In this document: positions 25,139 through 33,953 of the stretch, piece by piece
How the letters are laid out: each line of letters begins with the position of its first letter
Position numbering within the stretch: position 1 is the first letter of the stretch
Translations under genes and position numbers: made by a program
DNA from: Planktosalinus sp963975935
GTDB taxonomy: Bacteria > Bacteroidota > Bacteroidia > Flavobacteriales > Flavobacteriaceae
Length of the DNA: 64,000 nt
Assembly (NCBI GenBank): GCA_963975935.1
Contig: CAXBIQ010000006.1
Coordinates: forward strand, 145,930-209,929
Direction: 5' to 3'
Notes under the pieces: model-generated
The model's database searches: none
What the model saw: the letters and a program-made list of their open reading frames with translations, nothing else
What the model was told of the DNA's origin: nothing

Positions 25139-25213
25139 CAAGTAGATAGACAAAGCTTATATCTCAATTTAGAATCCCTTTTAAAAATTGATTTTTCTTT
25201 TTTGACAAAACCT

Positions 25214-25221
25214 TACATTTG
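25214..25221 (+). promoter_or_regulatory. -7 promoter box (TACATTTG) for yaaA
   Basis: Exact TAnnTTTG match, 17 bases before the yaaA start codon. Confidence 0.5.
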
Positions 25222-25238
25222 AATCAAAATTAAAAGTT

Positions 25239-26000
25239 ATGAAGATTGTACTTTCACCGGCAAAGTCACTTGATTTCGATAGTAAATTGCCAACCTCAAA
25301 ATTTACACAACCCGTTTTTTTAAATGAAGCAGAAAAGCTGATAAGTGTTTTAGAAAAAAAATCCAAATCGCAACTCAAAGATTTAATGGGCATCAGTGAT
25401 AACCTTGCGGAACTTAACTATAAAAGATACAAAGATTTTAAAGTGCCCTTCACTGAAAAAAATGCCCGGCCTGCAATCTATGCTTTTTCGGGTGATGTCT
25501 ATGTTGGGTTAGACGCTTATGCACTCTCAAAAGGGAATATTTCTACACTTCAGGATACTGTGAGAATACTTTCAGGTTTGTATGGTGTTTTAAAGCCCTT
25601 GGATTTGATGCAACCGTATCGTCTTGAAATGGGAACCGACTTAAAAGTTAACCGAAAAAAAAATCTGTATGAGTTTTGGGGCGATCAAATCACAGAAGCG
25701 TTAAATGAAGAGCTGAAAGATGATGAACTTTTTGTAAACCTCGCCAGTAAGGAATACTTTAAGTCTGTAAATGAAAAAAAACTAAAAGTTCCCGTTATCA
25801 GCCCGGAATTTAAAGACTTTAAAAATGGAAAGCTAAAAATCATTTCTTTTTATGCAAAGAAAGCCCGGGGAAGCATGGCGCGTTATATGGTTGAAAATAA
25901 AATTGACAACTATGAGGGAATATTAAAATTTAACTGGGAAGGCTACAGCTTTTCTGAGAAGGAAACAAAAAACAATAACAAACCCGTTTTCATCAGGTAA
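25239..26000 (+). CDS. yaaA: Peroxide stress protein YaaA (DUF328)
   Basis: A 253-residue YaaA-family protein. In E. coli YaaA lowers free intracellular iron during peroxide stress and is controlled by OxyR; the fold also resembles a DNA-binding helix-hairpin-helix protein. Family motifs: KIVLSPAKSLDF at the N-terminus, LMGISDNLAELNYKRYKDF (about 48), AIYAFSGDVYVGLDA, SGLYGVLKPLDLMQPYRLEMG and the C-terminal KKARGSMARYMVENK. It is a single-gene unit between a promoter box and a strong terminator. Confidence 0.94.
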   Translation: MKIVLSPAKSLDFDSKLPTSKFTQPVFLNEAEKLISVLEKKSKSQLKDLMGISDNLAELNYKRYKDFKVPFTEKNARPAIYAFSGDVYVGLDAYALSKGNISTLQDTVRILSGLYGVLKPLDLMQPYRLEMGTDLKVNRKKNLYEFWGDQITEALNEELKDDELFVNLASKEYFKSVNEKKLKVPVISPEFKDFKNGKLKIISFYAKKARGSMARYMVENKIDNYEGILKFNWEGYSFSEKETKNNNKPVFIR

Positions 26001-26031
26001 TGATAGAGTGAGAAACTATGTTTAAGATTGC

Positions 26032-26062
26032 AAAACCCGAAATACAGATTTCGGGTTTTTTT
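26032..26062 (+). terminator. Intrinsic terminator after yaaA
   Basis: AAAACCCGAAAT and ATTTCGGGTTTT form a perfect 12-bp stem around ACAG, followed by Ts. Confidence 0.88.
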
Positions 26063-26182
26063 ATTACTGTATTAATTGTATTAACAAATCTTTATCATAA
26101 ATTTTAATAAATATTTATGCTTTCTTTTACAAGATTTTTTTCTTACATTAGCACAATATAAATAATTTAACATTTTATTATT

Positions 26183-29100
26183 ATGAGAAAAATTACTTTA
26201 ACTATTTTAATGCTGGTGTTTGCTGCTTTTAGTTGGCAGGCAAATGCACAGTGTACAAATGCGCCAAGTGGGCAATGGCCCGGATCTGCTGTTACTTTGT
26301 CTTCAGCCTCCACACCGGCTGTAAACATAACTACTTGTGCCTTTACCGGTGAATATTCCGTTCTGAATATTACCGATGTTGGGGAGTATCAATTTACTTC
26401 AAGTACTGCTACAAATTTTTTAACAGTTACAGATGCAGGTTTAAACCCAGTTGCATTTGGCGTTACTCCTCTTAATGTTGATATTTTAGCAACTGGCACT
26501 TATCGACTTTACAGACATGATGATGCAGGATGCACAACAACAGCAACAGGTTGTAGAACGATTACTGGAGAATATGTTGCTGCAATCGTCGTAGGAGACC
26601 CACCACAAATTGTATGTCCACTGGACATTACAGTAAACACTTCAGATTTCCCCGGGGATGACTGTGGAGCTCAGGTATTTTTTGCTGATGCACAGGCTTT
26701 TGATCCTGAAGATGGTTTAATACCAGTAACCCAAACAATGGGCCCTGGTTCAGGAAGTATATTTCCTGTGGGAGATACTATTATAGAATTTTCTGCAACT
26801 GATAGTGACGGGAATACCTCAACTTGTCAGTTTACAGTAACTGTTCTTGATGATGTTGATCCGGTAGCTGTCTGTCAGGATATTACCGTAGAACTTGATG
26901 AGAATGGAGTAGTAACAATATTTGCTGACGAACTTAATTTTGGTGCTGGAGCGCCAGATCCAGCAACACCTATTTCTTGTGGTGGAAACCCTGGACCAAC
27001 AAGTGCTTTCGATACAAATATGGTAAGTTTCAATATTGTTGGAGAAAACTTTACAGAAGTAGACTTTAACAACCCATGTCCCGGAGTGACTGGTCTTCAA
27101 GACCAAACAGCATTATCTGTTGATTTGGTTCCCGGTGAAGAATATACCGCAGAATTGGTTCTTTGGACGTGTGGTTTTTCACAGTTTACTGCCAATGCCA
27201 ATGTATGGATTGATTTTAATGGAGATGGAGAGCTAACAGCTGATGAACGTATTTTATTAGGTTCTCAACCAGGTGTTTCCGGAGGAGGTCCTACCGGTGG
27301 TAGCCCAACGGGTGGAACAACATTAACAGCCAACTTTACAGTGCCGGCTTCTGCTGATGCAGGTTCTGTAATCATCAGAGCGATGGTTCAAGAAACAGCA
27401 ACTGCTGAACTTGACCCTTGTGCTTCCTATACTTGGGGCTCAATGGCAGACTTTACTGCTAACTTAGTAGTAGCTGGTCAAGGATCTTCTGATTTATGTG
27501 GCCCGGTAAGCTTCAGTTTTGATGAAGATGGATTAGTTACTTCGTTGGAGCTTGATTGCTCTAACTTAGGAGATAACACTATTACTGTATATGTAACTGA
27601 TGAAGGTGGAAATGTCGTTTCTTGTGAGTCTATAGTTACTGTAGAAGATAATATCGCCCCTGAAATCGTATGTATCGGTGCAGGTGGTTTGATGATTGTT
27701 TCAGAAGATTTTGAAGCTGGTTTACCTGCTGGATGGTCTGCAGTAACCAATTCAGGTCCATGTGACTGGGAAAATGGAGATTTACCATGGGCAGCATACC
27801 AGTTTGGGTCAAACGGAATGATATTTAATGATGATGCTTGTGGTTCAGGCGCTGCTGCAAGTAATGTAACTCTGCTCTCAGATGTTTATGATACTTCAAA
27901 TGCAACGTCTATCGACTTGACATATGACGTAGCATACAGACATTTAGGCTCATCTTCATTCACTGTTGAGGTTTTTGATGGTTCTACTTGGCAAAATGTT
28001 GCTACATATAATGCAAATACCAATACAACTACAGAAGGCCCATTTGATTTATTGGCTTTTGCAAATTCTAACTTCCAGGTAAGATATACTTATGATGATG
28101 GTGGTGGCTCTTGGGCCTGGGGTGCTGGTGTTGATAATTTCTTGCTGGAGTATGAAACTCCTGCAGGTGTTATTCCACAGTATTTCTTGGATATGAATGG
28201 TGAAGTAACTGTTCCGATTACAGATTTATACACAAGTGCAACAGACAACTGCTCAGTAGTTGTTAGTGCAGGTGGTGCAACAGGTGGTACTCCTGAAGTA
28301 TTGACAACCGGTTTTGCTGGTGGTAACGGTAATTTTGGTAATTTCTTTGATATAAATGCACTGGAAACAATTACAATAAATTCTTTTGATCTTAACTTAG
28401 ATACAGGTGCAAATCTGGATATTGAGATATATTTTAAAGAAGGAACTTGGGTAGGTTCACAAACAACTCCCGGTGACTGGACATTGATTGGTACAGCTCC
28501 CGGAACAGTTTCAGCAGGTGACGGTGTCCCAACGGTTCTTGACCTTGATCTAGGTCAAACTATTGCGGCCGGAGAAACAGGTGCATTTTATATAACAGCT
28601 CCTGTACTTACAGGCGGTGGCTTTAATTACACTAACGGTACAGGTACAGGTAACATATGGGCTTCTGATGATAATATTGAATTCCTTGAAGGTGGTGCTG
28701 TAGGGGGTTACTTTACAGGAACCTTGTTCCAGCCACGTGTGTTTAATGGAAATATTCATTATTCTGCTGGTTCTGGTGGTGGTTCAACAGGTGATTTAAC
28801 GTTTACTTGTGCTGATTTGGGTATCGTTAATGTAACTGTTACGGCTACAGATTCTTCCGGAAATACTACATCTTGTACTTCTCAAATTGAAATCATTGAT
28901 AATATCGCACCAATCGCTTCAGCTGAAGATATTACAGTTGAACTGGGTGAAGACGGTACCGTCTGTATAGAGCCCGAAGATTTATTTGGTCTTGTTCCTC
29001 CTGTATTTGAAGTAATTACCATCAGTAGTGATAATGGTTCTTTAGCAGTTGGCTTTACTGATTTATTAGTTGATGTTACTGAAGATGTCACTATTTCATT

Positions 29101-30094
29101 TGACTGGAGCTATACAACTCTTGATGGTCCTGGTTTTGATTCATTTGGATACCTTATTAATGGTGTTTATACTGAACTGACAGATCCTTCCGGTGCAAAC
29201 AATCAAACAGGAAATGAAACTATAGCTTTGGTTGCAGGTCAAGAATTTGGCTTCAGATCACAGTCAGAAGATGGTTTATTTGGACCGGCTACGACAACTA
29301 TAAGTAATTTTGACCCAGGTTTCTTTGGTCAATTTGATCCTGCAAACTGGTCAGAAGTACTTACAAACTCTGATGGTTCTGCTGAATTTGTTGAAGTGTC
29401 TCCCGGAAGTTCAAGTACCTTTGACAACTGTGAAATTACAGTAAGTGCAATTGATATTAGTTGTTTCACTTGTGCAGACATAGGAACTCCTGTTACTGTA
29501 ACATTATTTGTATCTGATGCAAGTGGTAACATAGCTTCCACTACAGCAGTAGTAACTGTAGTTGATGTAATGGGACCTGCAATTGTTTGTCCGGAAGACC
29601 AAACAGTAGATACAGATCCAGACTCTATCACTTATACAGTGCCTGATTATTTCGGTGAAGGTCTTGCTTCTGTTACTGATAACTGTACTGATCCTGTGAC
29701 AATCATATCTCAAGATCCTGCTCCTGGTGACTTGTTACTTGACGGAACATATACCGTTACCTTGACTGCAGAAGATGAGTATGGAAATGTTTCAACGTGT
29801 GAATTTGAGTTGACAGTTGAAACTATCTTAGGAAACGATGATAATGTTCTTTCAGATGCCATAGTTATGTATCCAAACCCGGCTGAAGCCTATGTGAGTA
29901 TTAAAAACAACTCTCAAATAGGTCTAACGCAGGCTACAATTTATGACATCAACGGTAAACTGGTATCTCAAGTTGATCTATCTCTAATGAGTGGTGAGCA
30001 ACGCATAGATGTATCTGGATTATCATCTGGTGTTTATATGGTTAATATCCAAAGCGAGACTGCAAGTGTCGTGAAGAGATTAATCAAGAAGTAA
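26183..30094 (+). CDS. Large secreted multidomain protein with HYR modules and T9SS sorting domain
   Basis: A 1303-residue exported protein, probably at the cell surface. Signal peptide about 1-23 (ending QANAQ). HYR modules recur with a QIVCPLDITV or PVAVCQDITVEL start and a TCQFTVTV-like end (about 145-235, 240-, 490-, 905-, 1120-1225). Inserted between them are a GEVED-like domain (ANVWIDFNGDGELTADE, about residue 345), a MAM-like domain starting ISEDFEAGLPAGW (about 505-650), a VSAGGATGGTPEVLTTG domain (about 690-870) and another beta sandwich (about 940-1075). It ends with a T9SS domain, MYPNPAEAYVSI ... GVYMVNI ... RLIKK. Likely roles are adhesion or binding; none can be assigned. Confidence 0.88.
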   Translation: MRKITLTILMLVFAAFSWQANAQCTNAPSGQWPGSAVTLSSASTPAVNITTCAFTGEYSVLNITDVGEYQFTSSTATNFLTVTDAGLNPVAFGVTPLNVDILATGTYRLYRHDDAGCTTTATGCRTITGEYVAAIVVGDPPQIVCPLDITVNTSDFPGDDCGAQVFFADAQAFDPEDGLIPVTQTMGPGSGSIFPVGDTIIEFSATDSDGNTSTCQFTVTVLDDVDPVAVCQDITVELDENGVVTIFADELNFGAGAPDPATPISCGGNPGPTSAFDTNMVSFNIVGENFTEVDFNNPCPGVTGLQDQTALSVDLVPGEEYTAELVLWTCGFSQFTANANVWIDFNGDGELTADERILLGSQPGVSGGGPTGGSPTGGTTLTANFTVPASADAGSVIIRAMVQETATAELDPCASYTWGSMADFTANLVVAGQGSSDLCGPVSFSFDEDGLVTSLELDCSNLGDNTITVYVTDEGGNVVSCESIVTVEDNIAPEIVCIGAGGLMIVSEDFEAGLPAGWSAVTNSGPCDWENGDLPWAAYQFGSNGMIFNDDACGSGAAASNVTLLSDVYDTSNATSIDLTYDVAYRHLGSSSFTVEVFDGSTWQNVATYNANTNTTTEGPFDLLAFANSNFQVRYTYDDGGGSWAWGAGVDNFLLEYETPAGVIPQYFLDMNGEVTVPITDLYTSATDNCSVVVSAGGATGGTPEVLTTGFAGGNGNFGNFFDINALETITINSFDLNLDTGANLDIEIYFKEGTWVGSQTTPGDWTLIGTAPGTVSAGDGVPTVLDLDLGQTIAAGETGAFYITAPVLTGGGFNYTNGTGTGNIWASDDNIEFLEGGAVGGYFTGTLFQPRVFNGNIHYSAGSGGGSTGDLTFTCADLGIVNVTVTATDSSGNTTSCTSQIEIIDNIAPIASAEDITVELGEDGTVCIEPEDLFGLVPPVFEVITISSDNGSLAVGFTDLLVDVTEDVTISFDWSYTTLDGPGFDSFGYLINGVYTELTDPSGANNQTGNETIALVAGQEFGFRSQSEDGLFGPATTTISNFDPGFFGQFDPANWSEVLTNSDGSAEFVEVSPGSSSTFDNCEITVSAIDISCFTCADIGTPVTVTLFVSDASGNIASTTAVVTVVDVMGPAIVCPEDQTVDTDPDSITYTVPDYFGEGLASVTDNCTDPVTIISQDPAPGDLLLDGTYTVTLTAEDEYGNVSTCEFELTVETILGNDDNVLSDAIVMYPNPAEAYVSIKNNSQIGLTQATIYDINGKLVSQVDLSLMSGEQRIDVSGLSSGVYMVNIQSETASVVKRLIKK

Positions 30095-30117
30095 TTTAAC
30101 TTCTAATCAACCATAAG

Positions 30118-30147
30118 AAAACCCGAAGCGAGAGCTTCGGGTTTTTT
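30118..30147 (+). terminator. Intrinsic terminator after the HYR protein gene
   Basis: AAAACCCGAAGC and GCTTCGGGTTTT form a 12-bp stem with a GAGA tetraloop and T-run. Confidence 0.88.
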
Positions 30148-30235
30148 ATTTGAAAAGAGTATTGCTATATGTATTTATTAATATCCCTATTGGCTTTCTT
30201 AATAACTTTTGTTATAATAACTAACTTAAAGTGTT

Positions 30236-30243
30236 TATTTTTG
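30236..30243 (+). promoter_or_regulatory. -7 promoter box (TATTTTTG) for trxB
   Basis: TATTTTTG fits TAnnTTTG and ends 28 bases before the trxB ATG. Confidence 0.45.
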
Positions 30244-30271
30244 TAAACTTAAATATTAAATTATACTGAAA

Positions 30272-31234
30272 ATGTCTGATACAATAGAACGTGTTAAATG
30301 CTTAATTATAGGTTCGGGACCTGCGGGTTATACGGCTGCCATTTATGCTGCAAGAGCTGATATGCACCCTGTAATGTATACCGGCCTGGAACCCGGTGGC
30401 CAGCTGACCACTACAACAGAGGTTGATAACTTTCCGGGATATCCTGACGGTATTGACGGTCCCACAATGATGGCTGAATTGCAACAACAAGCAGAACGTT
30501 TTGGAACCGAAGTGAGGATAGGAATGGTAACTGCCGTTGAGTTGAGCGATGAAGTGGGAGGAATTCATAAGGTGACTGTAGATAGTTCAAAAAAAATAGA
30601 AGCACACACAATTATCATATCAACTGGTGCCACTGCCAAATATCTTGGGTTGCCCAGTGAACAAAAATTGCGTGGTGGCGGAGTGTCTGCTTGTGCGATT
30701 TGCGATGGGTTCTTTTATAAAGGACAAGAAGTCGCCATTGTGGGAGGAGGAGACACAGCGGCTGAAGAGGCTACTTATCTCGCTAATATTTGTAAAAAAG
30801 TTACTATGCTCGTTCGTGGAAACGAAATGCGCGCATCTAAAGCGATGCAACACCGTGTTACATCAACCCCTAATATTGATTTAAGGTATAACACCGAAGT
30901 AGATGAGGTTATAGGCGATCAGGTTGTAGAAGGCTTGAGAATGGTTAATAACGTGACCGGCGAAAAAGAAGAAATTGAAATCACAGGTCTTTTTATTGCT
31001 ATAGGTCATAAACCCAATACTGATATTTTTAAGGGCCAGCTTGATATGGATGAAGTGGGTTATATCATCACAAAAGGGAAATCTACAAAAACCAATAAAC
31101 CAGGTGTGTTTGCCAGCGGTGATGCGCAGGATAAAGAATACAGGCAAGCTGTTACAGCAGCAGGAACAGGCTGTATGGCTGCACTGGATGCAGAACGATA
31201 CTTATCAAGTATTCAAAAGGAAGTTACTGTATAA
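30272..31234 (+). CDS. trxB: Thioredoxin-disulfide reductase
   Basis: TrxB reduces thioredoxin with NADPH. The 320-residue flavoprotein shows the FAD site GSGPAGYTAAIYAARADM (about residue 13), the redox-active cysteines in CAICDGFF (about 140), the NADPH site GGGDTAAEEATYLA (about 158) and the C-terminal FAD motif FASGDAQDKEYRQAVTAAGTG (about 281-301). It is a single-gene unit, between its own promoter box and a bidirectional terminator shared with the bTHX gene on the other strand. Confidence 0.97.
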   Translation: MSDTIERVKCLIIGSGPAGYTAAIYAARADMHPVMYTGLEPGGQLTTTTEVDNFPGYPDGIDGPTMMAELQQQAERFGTEVRIGMVTAVELSDEVGGIHKVTVDSSKKIEAHTIIISTGATAKYLGLPSEQKLRGGGVSACAICDGFFYKGQEVAIVGGGDTAAEEATYLANICKKVTMLVRGNEMRASKAMQHRVTSTPNIDLRYNTEVDEVIGDQVVEGLRMVNNVTGEKEEIEITGLFIAIGHKPNTDIFKGQLDMDEVGYIITKGKSTKTNKPGVFASGDAQDKEYRQAVTAAGTGCMAALDAERYLSSIQKEVTV

Positions 31235-31254
31235 AAATCAGGTTAGTTAAATCA

Positions 31255-31286
31255 AAAATACCAGCATTCTTGCTGGTATTTTTTTT
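31255..31286. terminator. Bidirectional terminator between trxB and the bTHX gene
   Basis: AAAATACCAGCA and TGCTGGTATTTT form a perfect 12-bp stem around TTCT with A and T runs on both sides. It serves trxB on the plus strand, and its last bases touch the stop codon of the bTHX gene on the minus strand. Confidence 0.85.
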
Positions 31287-31416
31287 AAGACTCTTTTGGC
31301 TGATTGTCTTTAATCGTTTTGGGACGAATATTAAATTTCTTTCTTCTGGGTCTTAATTTTCCAAAAGTTCCCAATATAATTTTTCCTCTTCTTGTTTTTT
31401 TATCTCCTTTTCCCAT
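31285..31416 (-). CDS. Ribosomal protein bTHX (THX), 43 residues
   Basis: This very short gene encodes MGKGDKKTRRGKIILG, then TFGKLRPRRKKFNIRPK and a tail TIKDNQPKES. The GKGDKKTRRGKI start is the hallmark of small-subunit protein THX, first seen in Thermus and present in Bacteroidota, where it lies in a pocket at the head of the 30S subunit. Of 43 residues about 16 are Lys or Arg. It is in the minus strand between trxB and the YceI gene, which has its own terminator, so it seems to be a separate small transcript. Confidence 0.85.
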   Translation of the reverse strand: MGKGDKKTRRGKIILGTFGKLRPRRKKFNIRPKTIKDNQPKES

Positions 31417-31487
31417 AACTTATATTTTTTAAAATTTAGAATTCTTGTTTATTTATCTCTTTTCTCTTTTTTTAAAGATATCCTAAT

Positions 31488-31523
31488 ATAAAAAAAAGTC
31501 CCGTCTTTTAAAAACGGAACTTT
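31488..31523 (-). terminator. Intrinsic terminator after the YceI gene
   Basis: On the minus strand AAAGTTCCGT pairs with ACGGGACTTT (one G-T pair) and is followed by a run of eight Ts. Confidence 0.8.
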
Positions 31524-31545
31524 ATAAACTATGTCTAAGCTTTTG

Positions 31546-32115
31546 TTAAAAGGTTAGGGACACTGCCAATTCAAATTCATCATAAATGGTGTTGTCGCCC
31601 AAATTGTCAAAAAAGCTTCCAGAGCCATAACGAACGTTGAATTTTGTCCTGTCAATTTTTAAATCTGCCGTGGCTTTGCTGCCATCCATTTTTAATAGAA
31701 ACGCAATAGGTTCTGTTTTTCCTTTGATGGTAATATCACCATTAATATAATACCCTTCAGCGGTTTTGTTACCGCTCTTTATGATTAGGGTAGAAGTAGG
31801 GTAGTTTGCTACTCCAAAAAAATCATCAGACTTCAGGTGTCCTTCAAGCTTGTCTTTATTTTCGCCGGATAAATCCTGTACCAGGATGGAAGTCATATCA
31901 ATGACAAATTTACCGGCGGCTATTTTTTCACCTTCCATAACTAGGGAACCTTCTGTTAGATTAATGGTTCCATAATGGGAGCCTAATACTTTTTTACCTT
32001 TCCAGGTGACGGTACTTTCTTTTACTTTCATTTCTTTTTCCATAGGTTTTGTAAATGATACTGTTGTTAAAATAATTACTGTGGCTCCAAGGCCTTTCAA
32101 AATGTTTGTGTTCAT
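31546..32115 (-). CDS. YceI family protein
   Basis: A 189-residue exported protein with a lipocalin-like YceI fold that binds isoprenoid lipids such as polyprenyl chains. The signal segment is about residues 1-24 (ILKGLGATVIILTTVSF). Family features are STVTWKGKKVLGSHYGTINL at the N-terminus of the mature part, FVIDMTSILVQDL, HLKSDDFFGVANYPT (about 93) and the C-terminal KIDRTKFNVRYGSGSFFDNLGD. It is followed by its own terminator and preceded by a perfect inverted repeat also found before the marR-like gene next door, so it is probably a target of that regulator. Confidence 0.92.
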   Translation of the reverse strand: MNTNILKGLGATVIILTTVSFTKPMEKEMKVKESTVTWKGKKVLGSHYGTINLTEGSLVMEGEKIAAGKFVIDMTSILVQDLSGENKDKLEGHLKSDDFFGVANYPTSTLIIKSGNKTAEGYYINGDITIKGKTEPIAFLLKMDGSKATADLKIDRTKFNVRYGSGSFFDNLGDNTIYDEFELAVSLTF

Positions 32116-32148
32116 TGTGCTTATTTTTAAAGGTGATTACTAAATTAT

Positions 32149-32164
32149 ATTTGTATATACAAAT
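32149..32164. promoter_or_regulatory. Putative MarR operator upstream of the YceI gene
   Basis: ATTTGTATATACAAAT is a perfect 16-bp palindrome, 33 bases before the YceI start. Its arms ATTTGTA/TACAAAT recur exactly at 32653-32668 in front of the marR-like gene itself. Size and symmetry fit a MarR dimer site. Confidence 0.72.
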
Positions 32165-32181
32165 GTTATTATAATTTTTTT

Positions 32182-32637
32182 TTACTCTTTTTTTAGTTTA
32201 TCAAGAATTTGGTTAAGCAAATCAAAATCCTGAAGAGACAAATCTTTTAAAATCTTTTGGTTGTTTTCAGTAGTTAATGGATCAATTTCTTCAAGCAAAT
32301 CAAGACCTTGTTGTGTTATAATAATTTCAACTTTTCTTCTGTTTGCTTCACAAATACTTCTTTCGGCAAGTCCTTTGGCAATCAGCTTATCAACCAGACG
32401 TGTTGTATTACTCATTTTATTGATCATTCTTTCCTGAATGGTGGAGAGGTTTGCCGGTTTTCCTTTTTGACCTCTTAAAATGCGCATCACGTTATATTGT
32501 TGCATTGATAAATCATATGGTTTAAGCATTTCAGCAATTTGCTCTTCAATAATCCTGCTGGTATACATGATGTTTAATATCGTTTTTGTATACGGATTTA
32601 AGGAAACTGTGGATTTTATAGCTTCTTCAATTGTCAT
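32182..32637 (-). CDS. MarR family transcriptional regulator
   Basis: A 151-residue winged-helix regulator. The DNA-binding region is at about 55-105: QYNVMRILRGQKG, the helix-turn-helix LSTIQERMINKMSNTTRLVD, then the wing NRRKVEIIITQQGLDLL. Flanking helices form the dimer. It lies between two copies of the same inverted repeat, one before its own start and one before the YceI gene downstream, which indicates autoregulation and control of YceI. The MarR-YceI pairing is seen in other Bacteroidota and suggests response to a lipid-like or redox-active compound; the ligand is unknown. Confidence 0.93.
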   Translation of the reverse strand: MTIEEAIKSTVSLNPYTKTILNIMYTSRIIEEQIAEMLKPYDLSMQQYNVMRILRGQKGKPANLSTIQERMINKMSNTTRLVDKLIAKGLAERSICEANRRKVEIIITQQGLDLLEEIDPLTTENNQKILKDLSLQDFDLLNQILDKLKKE

Positions 32638-32652
32638 AATTTTTATTACAAT

Positions 32653-32668
32653 ATTTGTATGTACAAAT
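32653..32668. promoter_or_regulatory. Putative MarR operator at its own promoter
   Basis: ATTTGTATGTACAAAT has arms ATTTGTA/TACAAAT identical to the YceI site with a different 2-base centre. It overlaps the marR -7 box at 32664-32671, and the expected transcription start falls within it, so binding would block RNA polymerase. Confidence 0.72.
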
Positions 32669-32671
32669 GTA
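32664..32671 (-). promoter_or_regulatory. -7 promoter box (TACATTTG) of the marR-like gene
   Basis: Exact TAnnTTTG on the minus strand, 26 bases before the start codon and overlapping the operator arm. The YceI site has AACATTTG at the equivalent place. Confidence 0.55.
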
Positions 32672-32790
32672 AGCTATTTTTTCAACTACAAAAACCTCTT
32701 AACAAAATTTTAATGCATTTTCGTTTACGATATGTTAAAGTGCTTTTCAGCTATTTTAATATTGGCTATTTTAGATTCCTTAAAACACTA

Positions 32791-33318
32791 ATGTTGAAAA
32801 CATTCCAATACATTTTTTTGCTGTTGCTGGTTTTGGTTTCTTGTAAAGAGAAAAATGAAAGTCAGGAAGAATCTTTTGTTGCAACCATAGAAAAAGAGCA
32901 GGCTGTCCCGGTTTATGATTTTGAGGGATTTGAGCCTTATTTGCAAAAAGAAAATGATACCCTCTATATCGTCAATTTCTGGGCGACATGGTGTAAGCCA
33001 TGTGTAAAAGAACTTCCATATTTTGAGTCAATAGGCGAAGAGTTTGCCGACCAAAAAGTAGAAGTGCTTTTAGTAAGCCTTGATTTTCCGGAAAAATTGG
33101 AAAGTCATGTGCTTCCTTTTATAGAAAAACACCAGCTAAAATCTCAAGTTGTATTATTGGATGATGTAGACAGTAATACCTGGATTCCAAAAGTAGATGA
33201 AAGCTGGAGCGGAGCAATTCCCGCAACATTAATATACAGCCGAAATGAAAGAAAATTTTATGAAGGCTCTTTTACATATGATGAATTATTAACTGAACTA
33301 AACACCTTTTTGCAATGA
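32791..33318 (+). CDS. TlpA-like thioredoxin-fold lipoprotein
   Basis: A 175-residue exported thiol-disulfide oxidoreductase. I start at the ATG at 32791 because it gives a lipoprotein signal peptide MLKTFQYIFLLLLVLVSC with Cys as the lipid site; the frame upstream is longer but unlike a coding extension. The thioredoxin fold has the active site FWATWCKPCVKELPYF (about residue 68) and the cis-Pro in GAIPATLIY. It overlaps the next thioredoxin-fold gene by 4 bases (ATGA), so the two are translated together. Role: probably reduction of periplasmic disulfides or cytochrome c maturation-like functions. Confidence 0.88.
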   Translation: MLKTFQYIFLLLLVLVSCKEKNESQEESFVATIEKEQAVPVYDFEGFEPYLQKENDTLYIVNFWATWCKPCVKELPYFESIGEEFADQKVEVLLVSLDFPEKLESHVLPFIEKHQLKSQVVLLDDVDSNTWIPKVDESWSGAIPATLIYSRNERKFYEGSFTYDELLTELNTFLQ

Positions 33319-33929
33319 AAATGAAACTAAAATTATCAGTACTGGCACTCGTGTGTGCTTTTTTTACAATTAATACATACTCTCAAAAGGATACCGGCTA
33401 TGATATCGGTGATGTGGCTACAGATTTTTCACTTAAAAATGTCGATGGCAAATTGGTTTCCTTGGCAGATTATAATGATGCCAAAGGGTATATCGTAATT
33501 TTTAGCTGTAACACCTGTCCTTATGTAGTGGCATATGAAGACAGAATGATTGAATTGCACAACAAATACAACAAAAAGGGATTTCCGGTAATTGCCATAA
33601 ACCCTAACAATCCCGAACTATCACCGGGTGACAGCTTCGAAAAGATGCAGGAACGGTCAAAGGAGAAAAATTTCCCTTTTGCTTATGTTTTTGATGCAAA
33701 ACAAGATGTATTTCCTAAATATGGTGCAACAAGAACCCCACATGTCTATTTATTGGAAAAAACAAGTCAAGGAAATATAGTGCGATACATTGGTGCCATT
33801 GATGATAATTTCAAAGATGCTTCAGCTGTGAAAGAAACCTTTCTGGAGAATGCCATTGATGCTTTGATTAACAAACAGGAGGTTCCCGTAAAAATTACAA
33901 GAGCCATTGGATGTACCATTAAAGTATAG
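33315..33929 (+). CDS. Exported thioredoxin/AhpC-TSA family protein
   Basis: A 204-residue exported protein with signal peptide about 1-23 (LSVLALVCAFFTINTYS). The peroxiredoxin-like fold begins GDVATDFSLKNVDGK, and the redox motif is FSCNTCPYVVAYEDRM (about residue 67), a CxxC of the kind found in DUF899/redoxin-like proteins. AINPNNPELSPGDSFE and YGATRTPHVYLLE follow. A C-terminal Cys is in RAIGCTIKV. Its start overlaps the TlpA-like gene by 4 bases. A strong terminator follows. Confidence 0.88.
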   Translation: MKMKLKLSVLALVCAFFTINTYSQKDTGYDIGDVATDFSLKNVDGKLVSLADYNDAKGYIVIFSCNTCPYVVAYEDRMIELHNKYNKKGFPVIAINPNNPELSPGDSFEKMQERSKEKNFPFAYVFDAKQDVFPKYGATRTPHVYLLEKTSQGNIVRYIGAIDDNFKDASAVKETFLENAIDALINKQEVPVKITRAIGCTIKV

Positions 33930-33953
33930 GAATACTAATAGTTAAACACTTAT

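Noticed and set aside
28550..29713. Minus-strand Ser/Thr-rich frames inside the HYR protein gene
   Set aside because: They mirror Asp/Thr/Ser-rich repeats of the real gene and show no start context or family match.
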